Origin: Rhizomys pruinosus
Taxonomy: Eukaryota > Chordata > Mammalia > Rodentia > Spalacidae
NCBI GenBank assembly: GCA_009823505.1
Contig: VZQC01000392.1
Span: forward strand, 5,961,528-6,025,527
DNA: 64,000 nt
Direction: 5' to 3'
Positions 1-9,808 of the stretch are shown one piece after another. The notes beneath the pieces are model-generated. The model worked only from the letters and a program-made list of their open reading frames with translations. It had not been told where the DNA came from and did not search any database. The translations under genes and the position numbers were made by a program. Numbering within the stretch: position 1 is the stretch's first letter; every line of letters begins with the position of its first letter.

Positions 1-688
1 TGATCAATACAATTCTCTTGGGATTCTTCTCCTTCCTCTATTCCTATGATGTGGAGGTTTGATCTTCTCATAGTGTCCTACAGTTCCTGGTTGTTCCACT
101 TTTGTGTATTTTTAAATTTTTCATAATCTTTCCTTGAGGTTTTTAGTTGTTCTGTGTTATCTTCCAGGTCTTATATTCTTTGTTCTGCTTCCTCCATTCT
201 TCTTCTGAGGCTTTTCCATCCTTTCCTCTTGATTGGATGAGTGTTTGATTTCCTTTTTCATTTCCTCTTCTGATTTCTTTAGTATTTCAACTTCCTTTTG
301 GAGCTTCTCAATCTCTTCCTGTAGCTCTTTGCTTTGCTGGTTGTTTTCCTTATCTTTTTCAGCATGGGATCTTTTCAGTGTTTCCACTTCCCTCTGAAGT
401 TTGTCAGTCTCTCTCTAGGTCCTTCTTGAGTTCTTCATTCTCTTTTCTTAATTCTTTTATTTGCTCTTTATAATCTTGCACTTCTTTAAGTATGTTCACG
501 ATTGTGCTTCTGATATCTGTGTCCTGGGCCATCCCCAGGGGGATCCCACTGTAGGAACCTTCCATAGGGTTGGTAGATCTTGGTTCAGGATTATCCTGCA
601 CCTTTCCCATGTTGTCTCTTCTTTGTGTTCCTGGCATATGGGCTTCTCCTTGCCTGTATTCCGATGTGAGTCCCAAATGCCTCTTCAC
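1..688 (-). pseudogene. L1 ORF1 remnant (coiled-coil RNA-binding protein), frameshifted
   Basis: L1 ORF1 makes the RNA-binding chaperone of the L1 ribonucleoprotein. One frame runs 688 to 404 from a Met and ends in a heptad-rich stretch (motif KEQIKELRKENEELKKDLE). The coiled coil then resumes in another frame from about 400 to 157. The switch falls in a GA-rich run near 403-412 and fits loss of two bases there, so this copy cannot make intact protein. The RRM and C-terminal domains would lie downstream and are largely outside the window. Assignment to L1 rests on this coiled coil and on the adjoining promoter-like repeats. Confidence 0.75.
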
Positions 689-772
689 TGTGTTGAAGGC
701 TTGCTTTGCTTGCCTCCTTCAGATGCCTTCATAATCCCATTGGGGGGGGTGCTCTTTAGCCAAAGCCCCAGT

Positions 773-988
773 ACCTGTGCTTCAGGTGGTCTCGGGGGAT
801 CTCCGATCTCAAGACTCACACAAACCCACCTTTTATACCAGCTGGGAGGATAACTCCGCCCCCACAGCCACAAAAGACAATCAAGCCAAAGACAACTAGA
901 TTAACTAGATTAAATCAAACAACAATCTGCCTTGCTGAAGCACCTAGCTCCTACCTACCTGTGCTTCAGGTGGTCTTGGGAGATCTCC
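773..988 (-). repeat. Two monomer units of an L1 5' UTR promoter
   Basis: A 32-nt motif starting acctgtgcttcaggtggtct is present at 773-804 and again at 957-988 with two substitutions, a spacing of 184 bp. Tandem 5' monomers of about 200 bp are the known internal promoter design of murine L1. The segment between them contains a CG-bearing stretch near 853-862. Assignment as promoter monomers is inference from position just 5' of ORF1. Confidence 0.6.
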
Positions 989-993
989 GATCA

Positions 994-1378
994 ACAAATA
1001 TTTATCAAGTATCTAATGTCCAGAAAATGTGTAAGTGGAGGTTTAATGTCAAAAAGTTAAAGTCTTAATTTTTGTACTTAACAAATCACTCTATTATTAA
1101 TTAAGATTTGAAATACACATACAATTTATTAATGGGAAGATCTTATTCTTTATGTTTTTTTCCCGTAAAGAAATAGGGAATTAAAATGAACAAGTATATC
1201 AATGGAAATTCATTATTATTTTCAGAAACATTAAAAAAATGGAAAATGTGTGGTTTTGTATTACATGTGTACCTTACAGTGAGATTATATATAAATTATC
1301 TTAAACTTAAACTTTATATATTTTACTTAGATATAACACAAATAAATTGTATTTATGACTTTGAAACAACAAAAAAAG
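994..1378. other. A+T-rich DNA without recognisable features
   Basis: No gene, SINE or L1 similarity was seen. It contains only short homopolymer runs and scattered stop codons in all frames. Confidence 0.5.
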
Positions 1379-2052
1379 AAAGTATGGTACACCTACACAA
1401 TGGAGTTCTATGCATCAGTAAAAAAAAGATGACATCATGAAATTTGCAGGTAAGTGGATTGAAGTAGAAGCCTTTATGCTAAGTGAAGTAACACAATCCC
1501 AGAAAAACAAATGATGTATCGTGTCCCTCATTTGTGCCTCCTAGCACCAAATCCTTATTTGTAAGGCAGAGTATTTTTTTTAGTAAATATAACACCTGAT
1601 GCTACTATAACAAAGTACATAAAAACATACATCAACTTGCTATGTAATTTAGGAATGTAAAGTAATATTTCTTTTAATCTACATGCAACTCTATTTTTAA
1701 AAGGTGGATCCCTAAACATGTTGTAGAATTAACCTATAGTTTACTTTTTGTCATAATTTTGGTATATGTGTGGAGTGTATACATGTATATTTTAAAGTAA
1801 TATAAAATTAAAGGGACCAAAACCAATAAAAAAACGACTTGTTCAAATAACTTACTGAAACAGTAAACTTCTGCCCCAAACATTAAACTTCTGCATTGAA
1901 AAATTAAAAAGACTAAAAGATGCAAGACATGTATGGCAGAATGCACAAGTTCTGGAGGGGTGGAGGGGTATGGAAGGGGTAATGGGTCTAAATTTGATTA
2001 AGAAATGTTCTATGAAATGCACAAATGTTCAATAAAAAAATTAAGAAAAAGA
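1379..2052 (+). mobile_element. L1 3' end: last codons of ORF2, 3' UTR and A-rich tail
   Basis: The segment opens in the C-terminal ORF2 region (reading MVHLHNGV, a decayed form of the usual WYIYTMEFY-like motif). It passes the usual ORF2 terminus near 1540 and continues through about 500 nt of 3' UTR to the terminal block ending ttcaataaaaaaattaag at 2028-2045. The same terminal block is found in the copies ending near 3066 and 5690. It is old, with many substitutions, and is heavily 5'-truncated. Confidence 0.75.
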
Positions 2053-2056
2053 AAGA

Positions 2057-2590
2057 GTTCTCCACACTGCTTTCCATAAGGGTTGCAATCCCACCTGCAG
2101 TGGATGAGTGTTCCCTTTTCTCCACACCCTCTCCAGCTTTTGGTATCTTTTGTTTTCTTGATCATAGCTAGTCTTAAGGGGTAAGATAAAATCTTAAAGT
2201 GGTTCTAATTTGCATTTCCTTAATTACTAGCGATGTTGAACTCTTTTTAACATATTTCTCATCCATTTTTACTTCTCCTGAGAAGTCTCTGTTTAGATCT
2301 TTAGTCCATCTTTTGATTGGGTCAATTGTTTTCCTGCTCCTTTGTTTTTTGAGTAATTTATATACTTTGTATGTTAAACCTCTGTCAGAAGTGTCACTAG
2401 TGAAGATTTTCTCCCGCTCTGTGGGTTTTCTCTTCACTTCTTTGATTGTTTCTTTTGCTGTACAGAAGCTTTTTAGTTTAATGGGGTCCCACTTGTTGAT
2501 TGATGATCTTATTTCCTGTGCATCTGCTCTCTGATTTAGAAAATCTTTTCCTATGTCTTGTAGGTTACTGCCAATGTTTTCTTCTAACAG
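2057..2590 (-). mobile_element. L1 ORF2 C-terminal fragment, antisense
   Basis: The minus strand encodes a decayed L1 ORF2 C-terminal segment. The frame 2437-2174 contains EREKIFTSDTSDRGL, YKLLKKQRSRKTIDPIKRW and STSLVIKEMQIRTTLRFYLTP, matching the other L1 copies in this window. It stops near the region encoding the Trp-Arg-Thr motif and has no 3' UTR. It abuts the sense-oriented L1 tail ending at 2052, so the two pieces are back to back. Confidence 0.8.
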
Positions 2591-2604
2591 TTCTTAGATT
2601 CATT

Positions 2605-2705
2605 GATTCTTTGTATTGTTTTCGTTACTATTTCATTAATCTCTGCTCTGATTTTTGTTATGTCTTCTTGTCTGTTGGGTTTGAGATTTGATTTCTTATT
2701 GAATT
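2605..2705 (-). mobile_element. L1 ORF2 endonuclease-to-RT linker fragment, antisense
   Basis: Read on the minus strand this gives a segment like SNLKPNRQEDITKIRAEINE, which corresponds to the L1 ORF2 linker after the endonuclease domain, several hundred residues upstream of the neighbouring fragment at 2057-2590. The simplest reading is one antisense L1 with a large internal deletion near 2595. Confidence 0.6.
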
Positions 2706-2849
2706 TTCTATGCAGTTATTTTAACACTGATATCGTCAAAATTTTTAACTGTATTATCATATTTTGAAAATAATTAGCTATTTTGAAATGTTCTTTAAGC
2801 TTCTCTATTTTTTATCGTCTGTATGTTTAGATTTATTTCTTTGAACATA

Positions 2850-3150
2850 TTTTTATATGTTATGGTTTGAACATGAAATGAACCCCTGCCCCCAATCATG
2901 CTCGAACCATTTGGCAACACTGTTTTGGGAAGCTGTAGAACCTTTAAGAAGTGGGACTTCTGGGACTGTGTTACCTGGAAGGGTGGGGGGAATGGAATGG
3001 GGAATGGGTCTAAATTTGATTAGGAAACATTGTATGAAATGTGAAAGAGTTCAATAAAAATTTAAGAAAGAAAAACAAGAAGTGGGACTTACCTGGGGAA
3101 GTGAGTTACTAGGTGAATAACTTTGACCCTTACAGCTTGACCCAGCTTCA
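2850..3150 (+). repeat. Old LTR-like interspersed repeat (MaLR-type suspected), split by a mini-L1
   Basis: The start (tatggtttgaacatgaaatg at 2860-2879) and the downstream stretch (cactgttttgggaagctgtagaacc, then acttacctggggaagtgag) resemble a dispersed rodent and mammalian repeat I associate with MaLR-like LTRs. It is interrupted at 2960-3076 by a small L1 insertion. Family name is uncertain. Confidence 0.45.
2960..3076 (+). mobile_element. Very short L1 insertion with a 15-nt inverted 5' part
   Basis: The target-site duplication aagaagtgggactt occurs at 2946-2959 and 3077-3090. Between the copies are 2960-2974, the reverse complement of an L1 segment near the ORF2 end (the gtaacacagtcccag block), then 2975-3076, a sense L1 3' terminus with ttcaataaaaa and an A-rich tail. 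This is the signature of twin priming during L1 integration, in miniature. Confidence 0.8.
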
Positions 3151-3362
3151 CTCTATTTTTTACATTTATTTAGTTATTATGTATGTATGTATGTATGTAT
3201 GTATGTATGTATGTATGTATGTATGTATAGATTTGTAAACATGAGCATATAGAGGTCAAGTGACAAATCGTGAGAGTTGTTTCTCTCCTTCTTCCATGTG
3301 GGAAGAAGGAACTCAAGTCATCAGCAAGTGCCTTTACCCATTTAATCAACTCCCAAACACAT
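3150..3362 (-). mobile_element. B3-type SINE, antisense
   Basis: Reading outward from the microsatellite, the sequence matches the B3 body (agaggtcaagtgacaaatcg, ttctctccttcttccatgtg) and the tRNA-derived head (catcagcaagtgcctttaccca), degenerate. The (ATGT)n tract at 3177-3228 lies in its A-rich 3' tail. Confidence 0.65.
3177..3228. repeat. (ATGT)n microsatellite, about 13 units
   Basis: Uninterrupted tetranucleotide repeat inside the tail of the adjoining B3 SINE. The run explains a spurious Thr-Tyr-Ile-His open frame on the minus strand. Confidence 0.95.
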
Positions 3363-3481
3363 TGCTTTAAATCATTACCTTCCAACCCCTTGTAGTTTAA
3401 CTAGTTAGCAATTCATGTAGTTTAAAAGTCGAAAGTTCCTATTTCATCTAAGACTCAAAGCACTCTCTTACCTGTGAACTC

Positions 3482-4491
3482 TTTTTTTTTTTTTAAACTA
3501 AACAAAGGCAGGTTTTATTCCAGGAAAATGCACTCCAGGGTGAGTTTGATGGCATCTAGATTGAAAGGGCAAGGAAAACACCTTAACTGTAAACTCTTAC
3601 AAATATGAAAAACAAGTTACATACTTCCAACATACAGTAGTACAGAATAAATATTCCCATTCCAAAATGGAAGAAATGGACCTGAGCAAGGAATGATTGA
3701 CCCAAGTAAGACTAAATACAGCAGGACAAACACTGAATCCTGTAGCTCTATGTCTGGTATCTGGGTCTTGTGATAAAATTGCTGGTATCCAAAAGGCTTA
3801 TAACACCACCAGTCCAGGCTTTCTGTGTACAGCATACATAGCTCCACTCTGTCCCTGAAGCTTCCTGCAGCAGACAACCCTTAGGTCTGGTATCTCCTGG
3901 GTCTTCATTGCAACTCAGCCCTCATCTTTACAAATTCACACAATGGCATCTTGCATGGATTCTGACCATGCCACACATTGCCTGGCCTTGGCTGCTCTCT
4001 GAATCTGTGGATCAGGTCTCTATGACCCTCTCCATCTTGCATCTTCTATCCTTAGAAAAACAGTATCATATAGAAAATGCCATCAGGTTGGAAGGCAGCT
4101 TTCCCTTCCTGGACAACAAATGAATCTGCTTCTATATGCTAACCTTATGAAAACATTTTCTGTGGGCAGTTGCCTTCAAGGAAGAAGAAAACTTTCATTT
4201 TATTTTTTCTTCCATCGAATGAATTTGGTTCTTCACACTATGGTACTGTCAATGGTTGGACCTTTACCATCAGGATACCTTGCTTACTGTCCCAGCACAG
4301 TACAGGGGAGTCTTCTTCAGTGTATCTGATCTCTTTAATGATTACTGCTGCTTTTTCAGTATCAGCCTGAATATTACTCTGTCTTGACATTTCCTTGACC
4401 AAATAAATTAGTCCATTACCTTTAAATTCAACTTTACTCAAGTTCTCAGGAATAGGCAGAATGAAACCAGATTCATGTTTAAAATAGCACA
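3482..4491 (-). mobile_element. Polyadenylated retroelement or retrocopied transcript, 3' part, unidentified
   Basis: On the minus strand the segment ends with a canonical aataaa signal at 3515-3520 followed 19-20 nt later by a 14-nt A run (3482-3495), the layout of a reverse-transcribed mRNA 3' end. An 86-codon frame (4498-4238) contains KFKGNG-like and DTEKAAVIIKEIRYTEEDSP stretches. I do not recognise a protein, and parts also resemble non-coding internal regions of rodent MaLR elements. An L1 inserted at 4492-5689 splits it, and the element continues at 5701-5960. Identity is open. Confidence 0.5.
3515..3520 (-). terminator. Poly(A) signal AATAAA of the antisense retrocopy
   Basis: Reverse complement of tttatt, followed on the minus strand by 19 nt and then a 14-nt A tract. 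The spacing fits a genuine cleavage and polyadenylation site fossilised in the copy. Confidence 0.7.
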
Positions 4492-5689
4492 CAGTCAACA
4501 GTTGACAAGTGGGACCTCATAAAACTCAAAAGCTTCTGTACAGAGAAAGAGACAATCAAGCAGATGAAGAGAAAACCCACAGAGTGGGAAGACATCTTTA
4601 CCAGTGACACATCTGACACAGTATTAACGTCAAGAATATATAAACTACTCAAAAAACAAAGAAGTAAGAAGACACATGACCTACTCAAAAGATGGAGTAA
4701 AGAGCTGAACAGAGTCTTCACCAGTGAGGAATTAAAGATGGCTGAGAAACATCTTAAAAAGTGTTCATCATCATTGATAATTAAGGGAATGCAAATTAAA
4801 ACCACTCTCAGATATCATCTCACTCCAGTATGGCTAGCTAAGATCAAGAAAACAAAATACAACAGATGCTGGAGGAAAGGGGAACACTCATCCACTGCTG
4901 GTGGGAATGTAAACTTGTACAACCACTATGGAAAGCAGTGTGGAGAACCCTTAAAATACTCAGAATGAGCTTACCATCTGACCCAATCATACCACTCCTG
5001 GGTATATACCCCAAAGACTCATCCTACCGCAAAGACGTATGCACATCCATGTTTATTGCAGCTCTCTTCACAATAGCGAAGAGCTGGAACCAACCCTTAT
5101 GCCCCTCAACAGATGAGTGGATGACAAAAATGTTGTACATCTACACAATGGAGTACTATCCAGCAGCAAAGAAGGATGTCATTATGAACTTTGCAGGTAA
5201 ATGGATGGAGCTCGAAGCCATTATGCTGAGTGAGGTGACACAGTCCCAGAAAGACAAACGGAGATTGGTTTCCCTCATTTGTGGATGCTAACACCAAATC
5301 CGCCAGATGAAAGGCAACCTGAATGACAGTATGGTTATATTTTTGGTTTGTCTGTAAGCAACTATGTTGTCATAATGTGAATCCCTCAATGGGCTCTAGA
5401 ATCCACCCACCAATTATTTTCAGACTCTGTAATTACTGTATATGGGTGGAGAGTATGTATCTATATTTTAGAATAGCATGAAATTAATGGAGGAAAATGT
5501 GAATTCCTAAGCATAAAAAAAGACTGAGAGAAAGATGCAGGACAGTTATGATAGAGTACATGATCGGGGATGGTTTGGGATGGGTGGGGGGAAGGGATAG
5601 GGGAATATGCCTGAACAGAAATGAAAAATGATGTATGAAATACACAAAACATCAATAAAAATGTATACAAAATATGAAAAAAATGACAA
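4492..5689 (+). mobile_element. 5'-truncated L1 with ORF2 C-terminus and long 3' UTR
   Basis: Flanked by aaaatagcaca at 4481-4491 and 5690-5700, the target-site duplication. It enters L1 ORF2 at the IDKWDLIKLKSF-like region, frame-shifts near 4870, and continues in another frame to about 5291 (motifs [18 protein letters not shown]-like LGIYPKDSSYRKD, AALFTIAKSWNQP). A ~400-nt 3' UTR then ends with the block starting ctgagagaaagatgcaggac (5524-5543) and an atcaataaaaa terminus. Confidence 0.9.
4564..5291 (+). pseudogene. L1 ORF2 C-terminal domain, frameshifted
   Basis: The frame 4564-4968 and the overlapping frame 4866-5291 together cover the C-terminal third of L1 ORF2p, the reverse transcriptase/endonuclease of the element. 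The 3' frame has the conserved HCWWEC part of the cysteine motif. The first pair of cysteines falls near the frame break around 4870, so the zinc-knuckle-like motif is broken. It lacks the endonuclease and RT domains because of 5' truncation. Confidence 0.85.
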
Positions 5690-5700
5690 AAAATAGCACA

Positions 5701-5960
5701 TGAGTGGCGCTATTTCCATTCCTGATACAATTCTTCCTCCTGAAACCTCATGAGCCAGACCTCCACTGTTCGAATTTCTCACAGAGTTCTTGTCTTTCAG
5801 GCTCCCACCAGAATAGCCCATCAAATTCTACTTACAGAGTTCTATAGATTTTATAGCCCAAAGTTGCAAACTCTTTCACAGTTTTCCTGAAAACCAGTTC
5901 CAAAGACTTAAGAACAACATGGGTAGGCTTATAGCATCAGCCCTACTTCTTGGTATGTTT
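5701..5960 (-). mobile_element. 5' continuation of the L1-split antisense retroelement
   Basis: Begins with the second copy of the L1 target duplication and continues the minus-strand sequence that broke off at 4491. The stretch with ggctattctggtgggagcct and ggtctggctcatgaggtttc (read on the minus strand) resembles the internal region of rodent MaLR elements. A frame including GGRIVSGMEIAPLMCYF runs through the former insertion point. The far end is not clearly delimited. Confidence 0.45.
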
Positions 5961-5964
5961 TCTG

Positions 5965-6322
5965 TGTTTCTTACTTGTCTTACTGCTATGATAAAATACT
6001 CTAATAAAACAACTTAATGAGGGAACAATTTGTTATTAGGGATACAGTCCCTGGTGAAGGGAAGATCAAAGCACCAGGAACTTGACTCAGAATGTATCCA
6101 GAGTCAGGAAGAAGAGAGTGATAAATTCTTATGCTTGGCTTACTTTCTCCATGTTATACAGCCCAAGACCCCAAGCCCATGAACTGGTGCTACCATTTGG
6201 CAGATCTTCCCATCTCCATTAGCCTTATGGAGAAGATCTCCCATAAGCATGCCCAGATCCCCATCAAGAGGTGGTTCTAGATCTCATCAAGTTGACACTA
6301 GATTAACCATCACAAGTTGCTT
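5965..6322 (-). repeat. Rodent LTR-like interspersed repeat, antisense
   Basis: The order of landmarks (tactgctatgataaaatact, gagtcaggaagaagagag, ccaagcccatgaactggtgc, catgcccagatc, caagttgacactagattaac, accatcacaag) is that of an abundant rodent repeat also present, in the same sense, at 6839-7187 and inverted at 17336-17690. I consider it LTR-derived but cannot name the subfamily. Confidence 0.5.
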
Positions 6323-6334
6323 TCATCACGAATT

Positions 6335-6838
6335 TTGGAAAGCTAAGTAAAATGGTTAGTTGTGGGTTTGTCATTCGTTGTTCCAAGGTTCATTTCTTCT
6401 ATATTAATTTATTGAATGCACATCATGAAATAATGTCGAATGCCCTTTCTGCTTCTATTGAGATGACAATATGGTTTTTGGCTTCTGTTTTAGGTAACAG
6501 GTAGATCACATGTATTAATTTGCCTATGTTGAATTATCCTTGAACCCCAGAGACAAACCTACTCTATGTTTGAAAATGATATAATGTGCTGTTGAATTCA
6601 GTATGCTAGTATTTTCTTGATGACTTTTCTACCTAGTCTTCTCAGGATACTGGCTTGCAGATTTTTACTTGTACTGCTTTTACCTGGATTTTGTATCACA
6701 GTAATGTTAACCTCATATGATGAGTTGGAAAGTGTTCTTTCCTCTTCAACTTTTAAAAGAGTTTCAGAAGGATTAACATTAATTATTTTTTAAATACTTG
6801 GTATAATTCAGCAGTAAAACTATAAGAATTTTGTTTTA
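6335..6838 (-). mobile_element. Ancient L1, ORF2 reverse-transcriptase region, antisense
   Basis: The plus strand shows the familiar antisense L1 RT region in order: cccttt-ctgcttctattgagatgac, a codon run equivalent to cttgaaccccagagacaaacc, ttcagtatgctagtattttc, and gaattcagcagtaaaact-like text near 6808. Highly diverged, with many stops. Interrupted by the repeat at 6839-7187 and resuming at 7188. Confidence 0.7.
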
Positions 6839-7187
6839 GTCATTTATCATCTTGCTGTGATGAAAGGCCTAACAAAAGCAACTCAATGAAGAAAAGGTTT
6901 ACTTTGTCTTACAGTTCCAGGGGAAATAACCTATCATGGAAGGAAGTATGGTGGCAGGAGAAGGAGGCAGCTGCTCATATCACATCCACAGTCAGGAAGC
7001 AGAGAGCAGTGAATGTCTATACTCAGTTTGCTTTCTCCTTTCCATTCCCTCTGAGACATGGACCATAGAACACTACCACCATTTAGGGGAGGCCCTCAAT
7101 GAATCTAGTAGAGAGACCTTCAGAGACCTGTCCATAGTTGTTTCCATCGTGATTCTATATCCTAACCAGATATTTACCATCACATTC
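6839..7187 (-). repeat. LTR-like rodent repeat inserted in an ancient L1
   Basis: Same family as 5965-6322: catcttgctgtgatgaaagg, ggtttactttgtcttacagttccagg, gtcaggaagcagagagcag, and a terminal accatcaca. It splits the L1 antisense frame between 6838 and 7188, so it is younger than that L1. Confidence 0.5.
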
Positions 7188-7800
7188 TTAGACTTTTATT
7201 TTGTTAAGATTTATTACTCATTGTTGGTCTGTTATGAGTTCCTGTTTTTCTGTTTTCAGTCTTGATAAGTTGTATGTTTCTAGGAATTTATCAATTTACT
7301 CTAGGTTCTTGGTTTATTGCTACATAATAGCTTATAGCAGTCTCTTATGATTTTTTTATATTCCTCTTATGCTATTTTATATTACCAGTAGTAATATGTC
7401 CTTTTGCATTTCCAATTTTATTTATTGGAGCATTCTCTTTTTCAGTCTAAATAAAGGCTCTTCAATTTTATTTATCTTTTTATAAAACTGTTTTTTAAGT
7501 ATCTAAGTATTCTCTGATATCAGCTATTGTTTTCCTTGTTCCTATTTTACTTAGTTGTGGTCTAATATATTTCTTCTATTTCTTCTGCTACTCTGAATTT
7601 GTTTTTTTCCTAGATCCTTGAGCTGTACAGTTATGTAGTTTATTTGAGCAATTTTCTTTTTCTGAATGTAGGTATTTATCCCTACACATTTCCTTCCCAG
7701 AACTGCTTTTGTGATCTTTGATAAGTTTTGCTGTATGTGTTTCCAGTTTTGTTTGTTTCATTTTTTTAAACTTTTCTTTTAATTTCTTTGATACAGGCAC
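7188..7800 (-). mobile_element. Ancient L1 ORF2, antisense, continuation
   Basis: Resumes the diverged antisense L1 after the inserted repeat. Recognisable antisense landmarks include tcaattttatttatcttttt, agtattctctgatatcagct, and the linker-region stretch ending in cctagatccttgagctg and ctttgataagttttgctgtatg. It shades into unassignable sequence near 7800. Confidence 0.6.
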
Positions 7801-9424
7801 CAGGAGAAACCCATTTGAGCATTTTTTGTTTTGTTTCATTTTAAAAGAAAATATCTAGGTAGGTTGATGGAAGGGAATACAAGGAGTCATATCTATAAAT
7901 GTTTTATTGTTTTGAGATGTTCTCAGACTCTATCTTCATTTCCTAGGTGAGGAAACTGAGACACCAGGGATTGAAGAAGAGCAAGTTATCCAAATTAACA
8001 CTGAAACTCCTTTCCACTGATTGCTTCACCCGTCAGTAGTTCAATAACCAACATTACATTAAAAAATCATTGTCCAAAAATAAAATGAAAAAAAAAACTC
8101 AACAAATTGAGTTGAGCATTTATTATTGCAGATTCTCATGGAAAAATTAAATTGCTCTTGCTATGCTTTTAGTTATTAAAGTAGGAAGATGGAAAAGAAT
8201 GACAATACTCATTGCTTTCAGGTGTTTACCAAAATACAGTCCAAATATTATAAATAACAACCTTTTGAGAGGCATTTTAACATACAAAAGAAAAATGCTA
8301 CATATAGGAAGGTGTTTATTGCAGCAGTATTTAAAAAGCAAAAAGGCTTGAAAGAACAGAATCAACCAGAAGGAAAGACCCATGACTATTATATAACAAT
8401 AGAATAGGATTATAGTTAGGAGCACATGCATAGCTCAGTGTTCTACCTCACTGTCTTCACTTGACTCTATGCACTTGGCCTCTCTTGAGATGTATTGTGG
8501 AATCTATGACTCATCAAAGTGTCTAAACCTCTCTGAACCCATTTTCTAATTGACTCAGCAGACTCCATACACAGCGTTGGACTTGTTTCTCAAGCACTCT
8601 AACTCTGAAACTACAGCTGAGATTTTTTCCCTTCCTAAACCCCTATGCATCAATTTGCTATTACAACATAACAAGTTAGCACAGAGCCACTTAAAACAAC
8701 ATCCCTCATTATCACACAATTATGAACATTAAAATCGTGATGAGTTGTACCAGGTTCTCTTCTTTTGGATCGGGCAAAGTGGAAATCCAGGGAGAAGCCA
8801 GATTGTTTCTCATCCAGAGATTTGGGGAAGCTGCTTCTTGGCTCACTCAGATGATATTAATTCGGTTCCTTGCAGTTATAGGTCAGAGGTTCCAATTTTC
8901 TTCCAAATTGTAGATAGTGTTGAATTCCCAATGTTAGAGGTATCTCTCTGGTCTTTCTATGTAGCTTCCTCCACCTTGGCAATGGACACTGTTCTTAGGG
9001 CTCAGATAAGAAGTGTTTTCCAAAATGTTCCTGTGTTGGAGTTTTGGTTCCAAACTAGTAGATTCAACTACTGAGCTCATGAGGGATCTGACCTAATCAA
9101 TAAATCACAATGATCAATGGTATTACTGGAAATTAATGGATCTTTGGGCAATGGGGTCTAGTTGGGAGGAAGGAGGTCTCTGGGAATATATCCTTGGGTG
9201 CTATGTCTTGTCCCATGTACCTCTCTGTCTCTCTACCATGAGGTTTGAAGCTCTGACTTACCACAGGCTTCAATGAAACAGAATCAGTTAACTGTGGACT
9301 TAGGAATCAATCAAGTATGACATATTTTGTAGGTAGGTCACTTTGAGATGGATTGAAGAACCAATGTTTCATCAAAGACATCAGAACATATTAAAGGCAG
9401 TGTAAGGAGAAAAGAGCATGAGAA
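7801..9424. other. Old, mostly unassigned DNA with fragments of mammalian repeats
   Basis: Within it, 7915-8010 looks like a MIR remnant (gtgaggaaactgagacacc), 8300-8400 has weak similarity to an ancient L1 ORF2 3' region, and 8645-9090 resembles an old mammal-wide repeat (acttaaaacaacatccctca, then gctcactcagatgatattaattcgg and a cttgcagttataggtcagagg block). None is strong enough to name. No exon-like signal was seen. Confidence 0.4.
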
Positions 9425-9580
9425 ACTGAGTCACAGATACTTGGTTTGAATTCCCTTTGTAATACACTAGCTGTGTGAGTTGAAAAGTAACTAAACCTCT
9501 CAACACCTAATTTCTTGCTAAAGAAATGAGGACAATAATGCTTTGTTGATTAGGTTGTCATTAAGTCATGCATGCTCATT
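9425..9580 (+). repeat. MIR SINE
   Basis: The MIR core is clear: tttgaattccctttgtaatacactagctgtgtgagtt, then aactaaacctctcaacacct and aaatgaggacaataatgc. This is the mammal-wide tRNA-derived family, older than the rodent radiation. Confidence 0.8.
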
Positions 9581-9808
9581 CCTATTTTCTTTTGCCTCAC
9601 CCAGGGTAATTCATCCCTTCCAGAGCCAAAGAAGGTGTTCCTGTGCCAATGGTACCTCTTTCTCATCTCACCTATGATTGGTTTAGAAAATGTCCTTTCT
9701 TCATAGGGAAGGACAACATTTTGATGAAATGTTGAGTTACTATAATAGTAGCCAGCCAACAATGATAGTAATACATAAATGTTAATGTAAATATTATTTA
9801 TTTATTTT

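Larger units (their letters stand above)
1..993 (-). mobile_element. L1 retrotransposon, 5' portion (5' UTR and ORF1), cut by window start
   Basis: On the minus strand this reads from an L1 5' UTR (about 993 to 689) into ORF1 (688 downward). The ORF1 part encodes an acidic, Lys/Glu/Gln/Leu-rich coiled coil typical of the L1 ORF1 protein trimerisation region. The 5' UTR part contains a direct repeat about 184 bp apart, as expected of monomer-type rodent L1 promoters. Sequence left of 993 is L1 and to the right is unrelated A+T-rich DNA, so 993 is the element's 5' limit here. The rest of the element lies outside the window. Confidence 0.8.
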
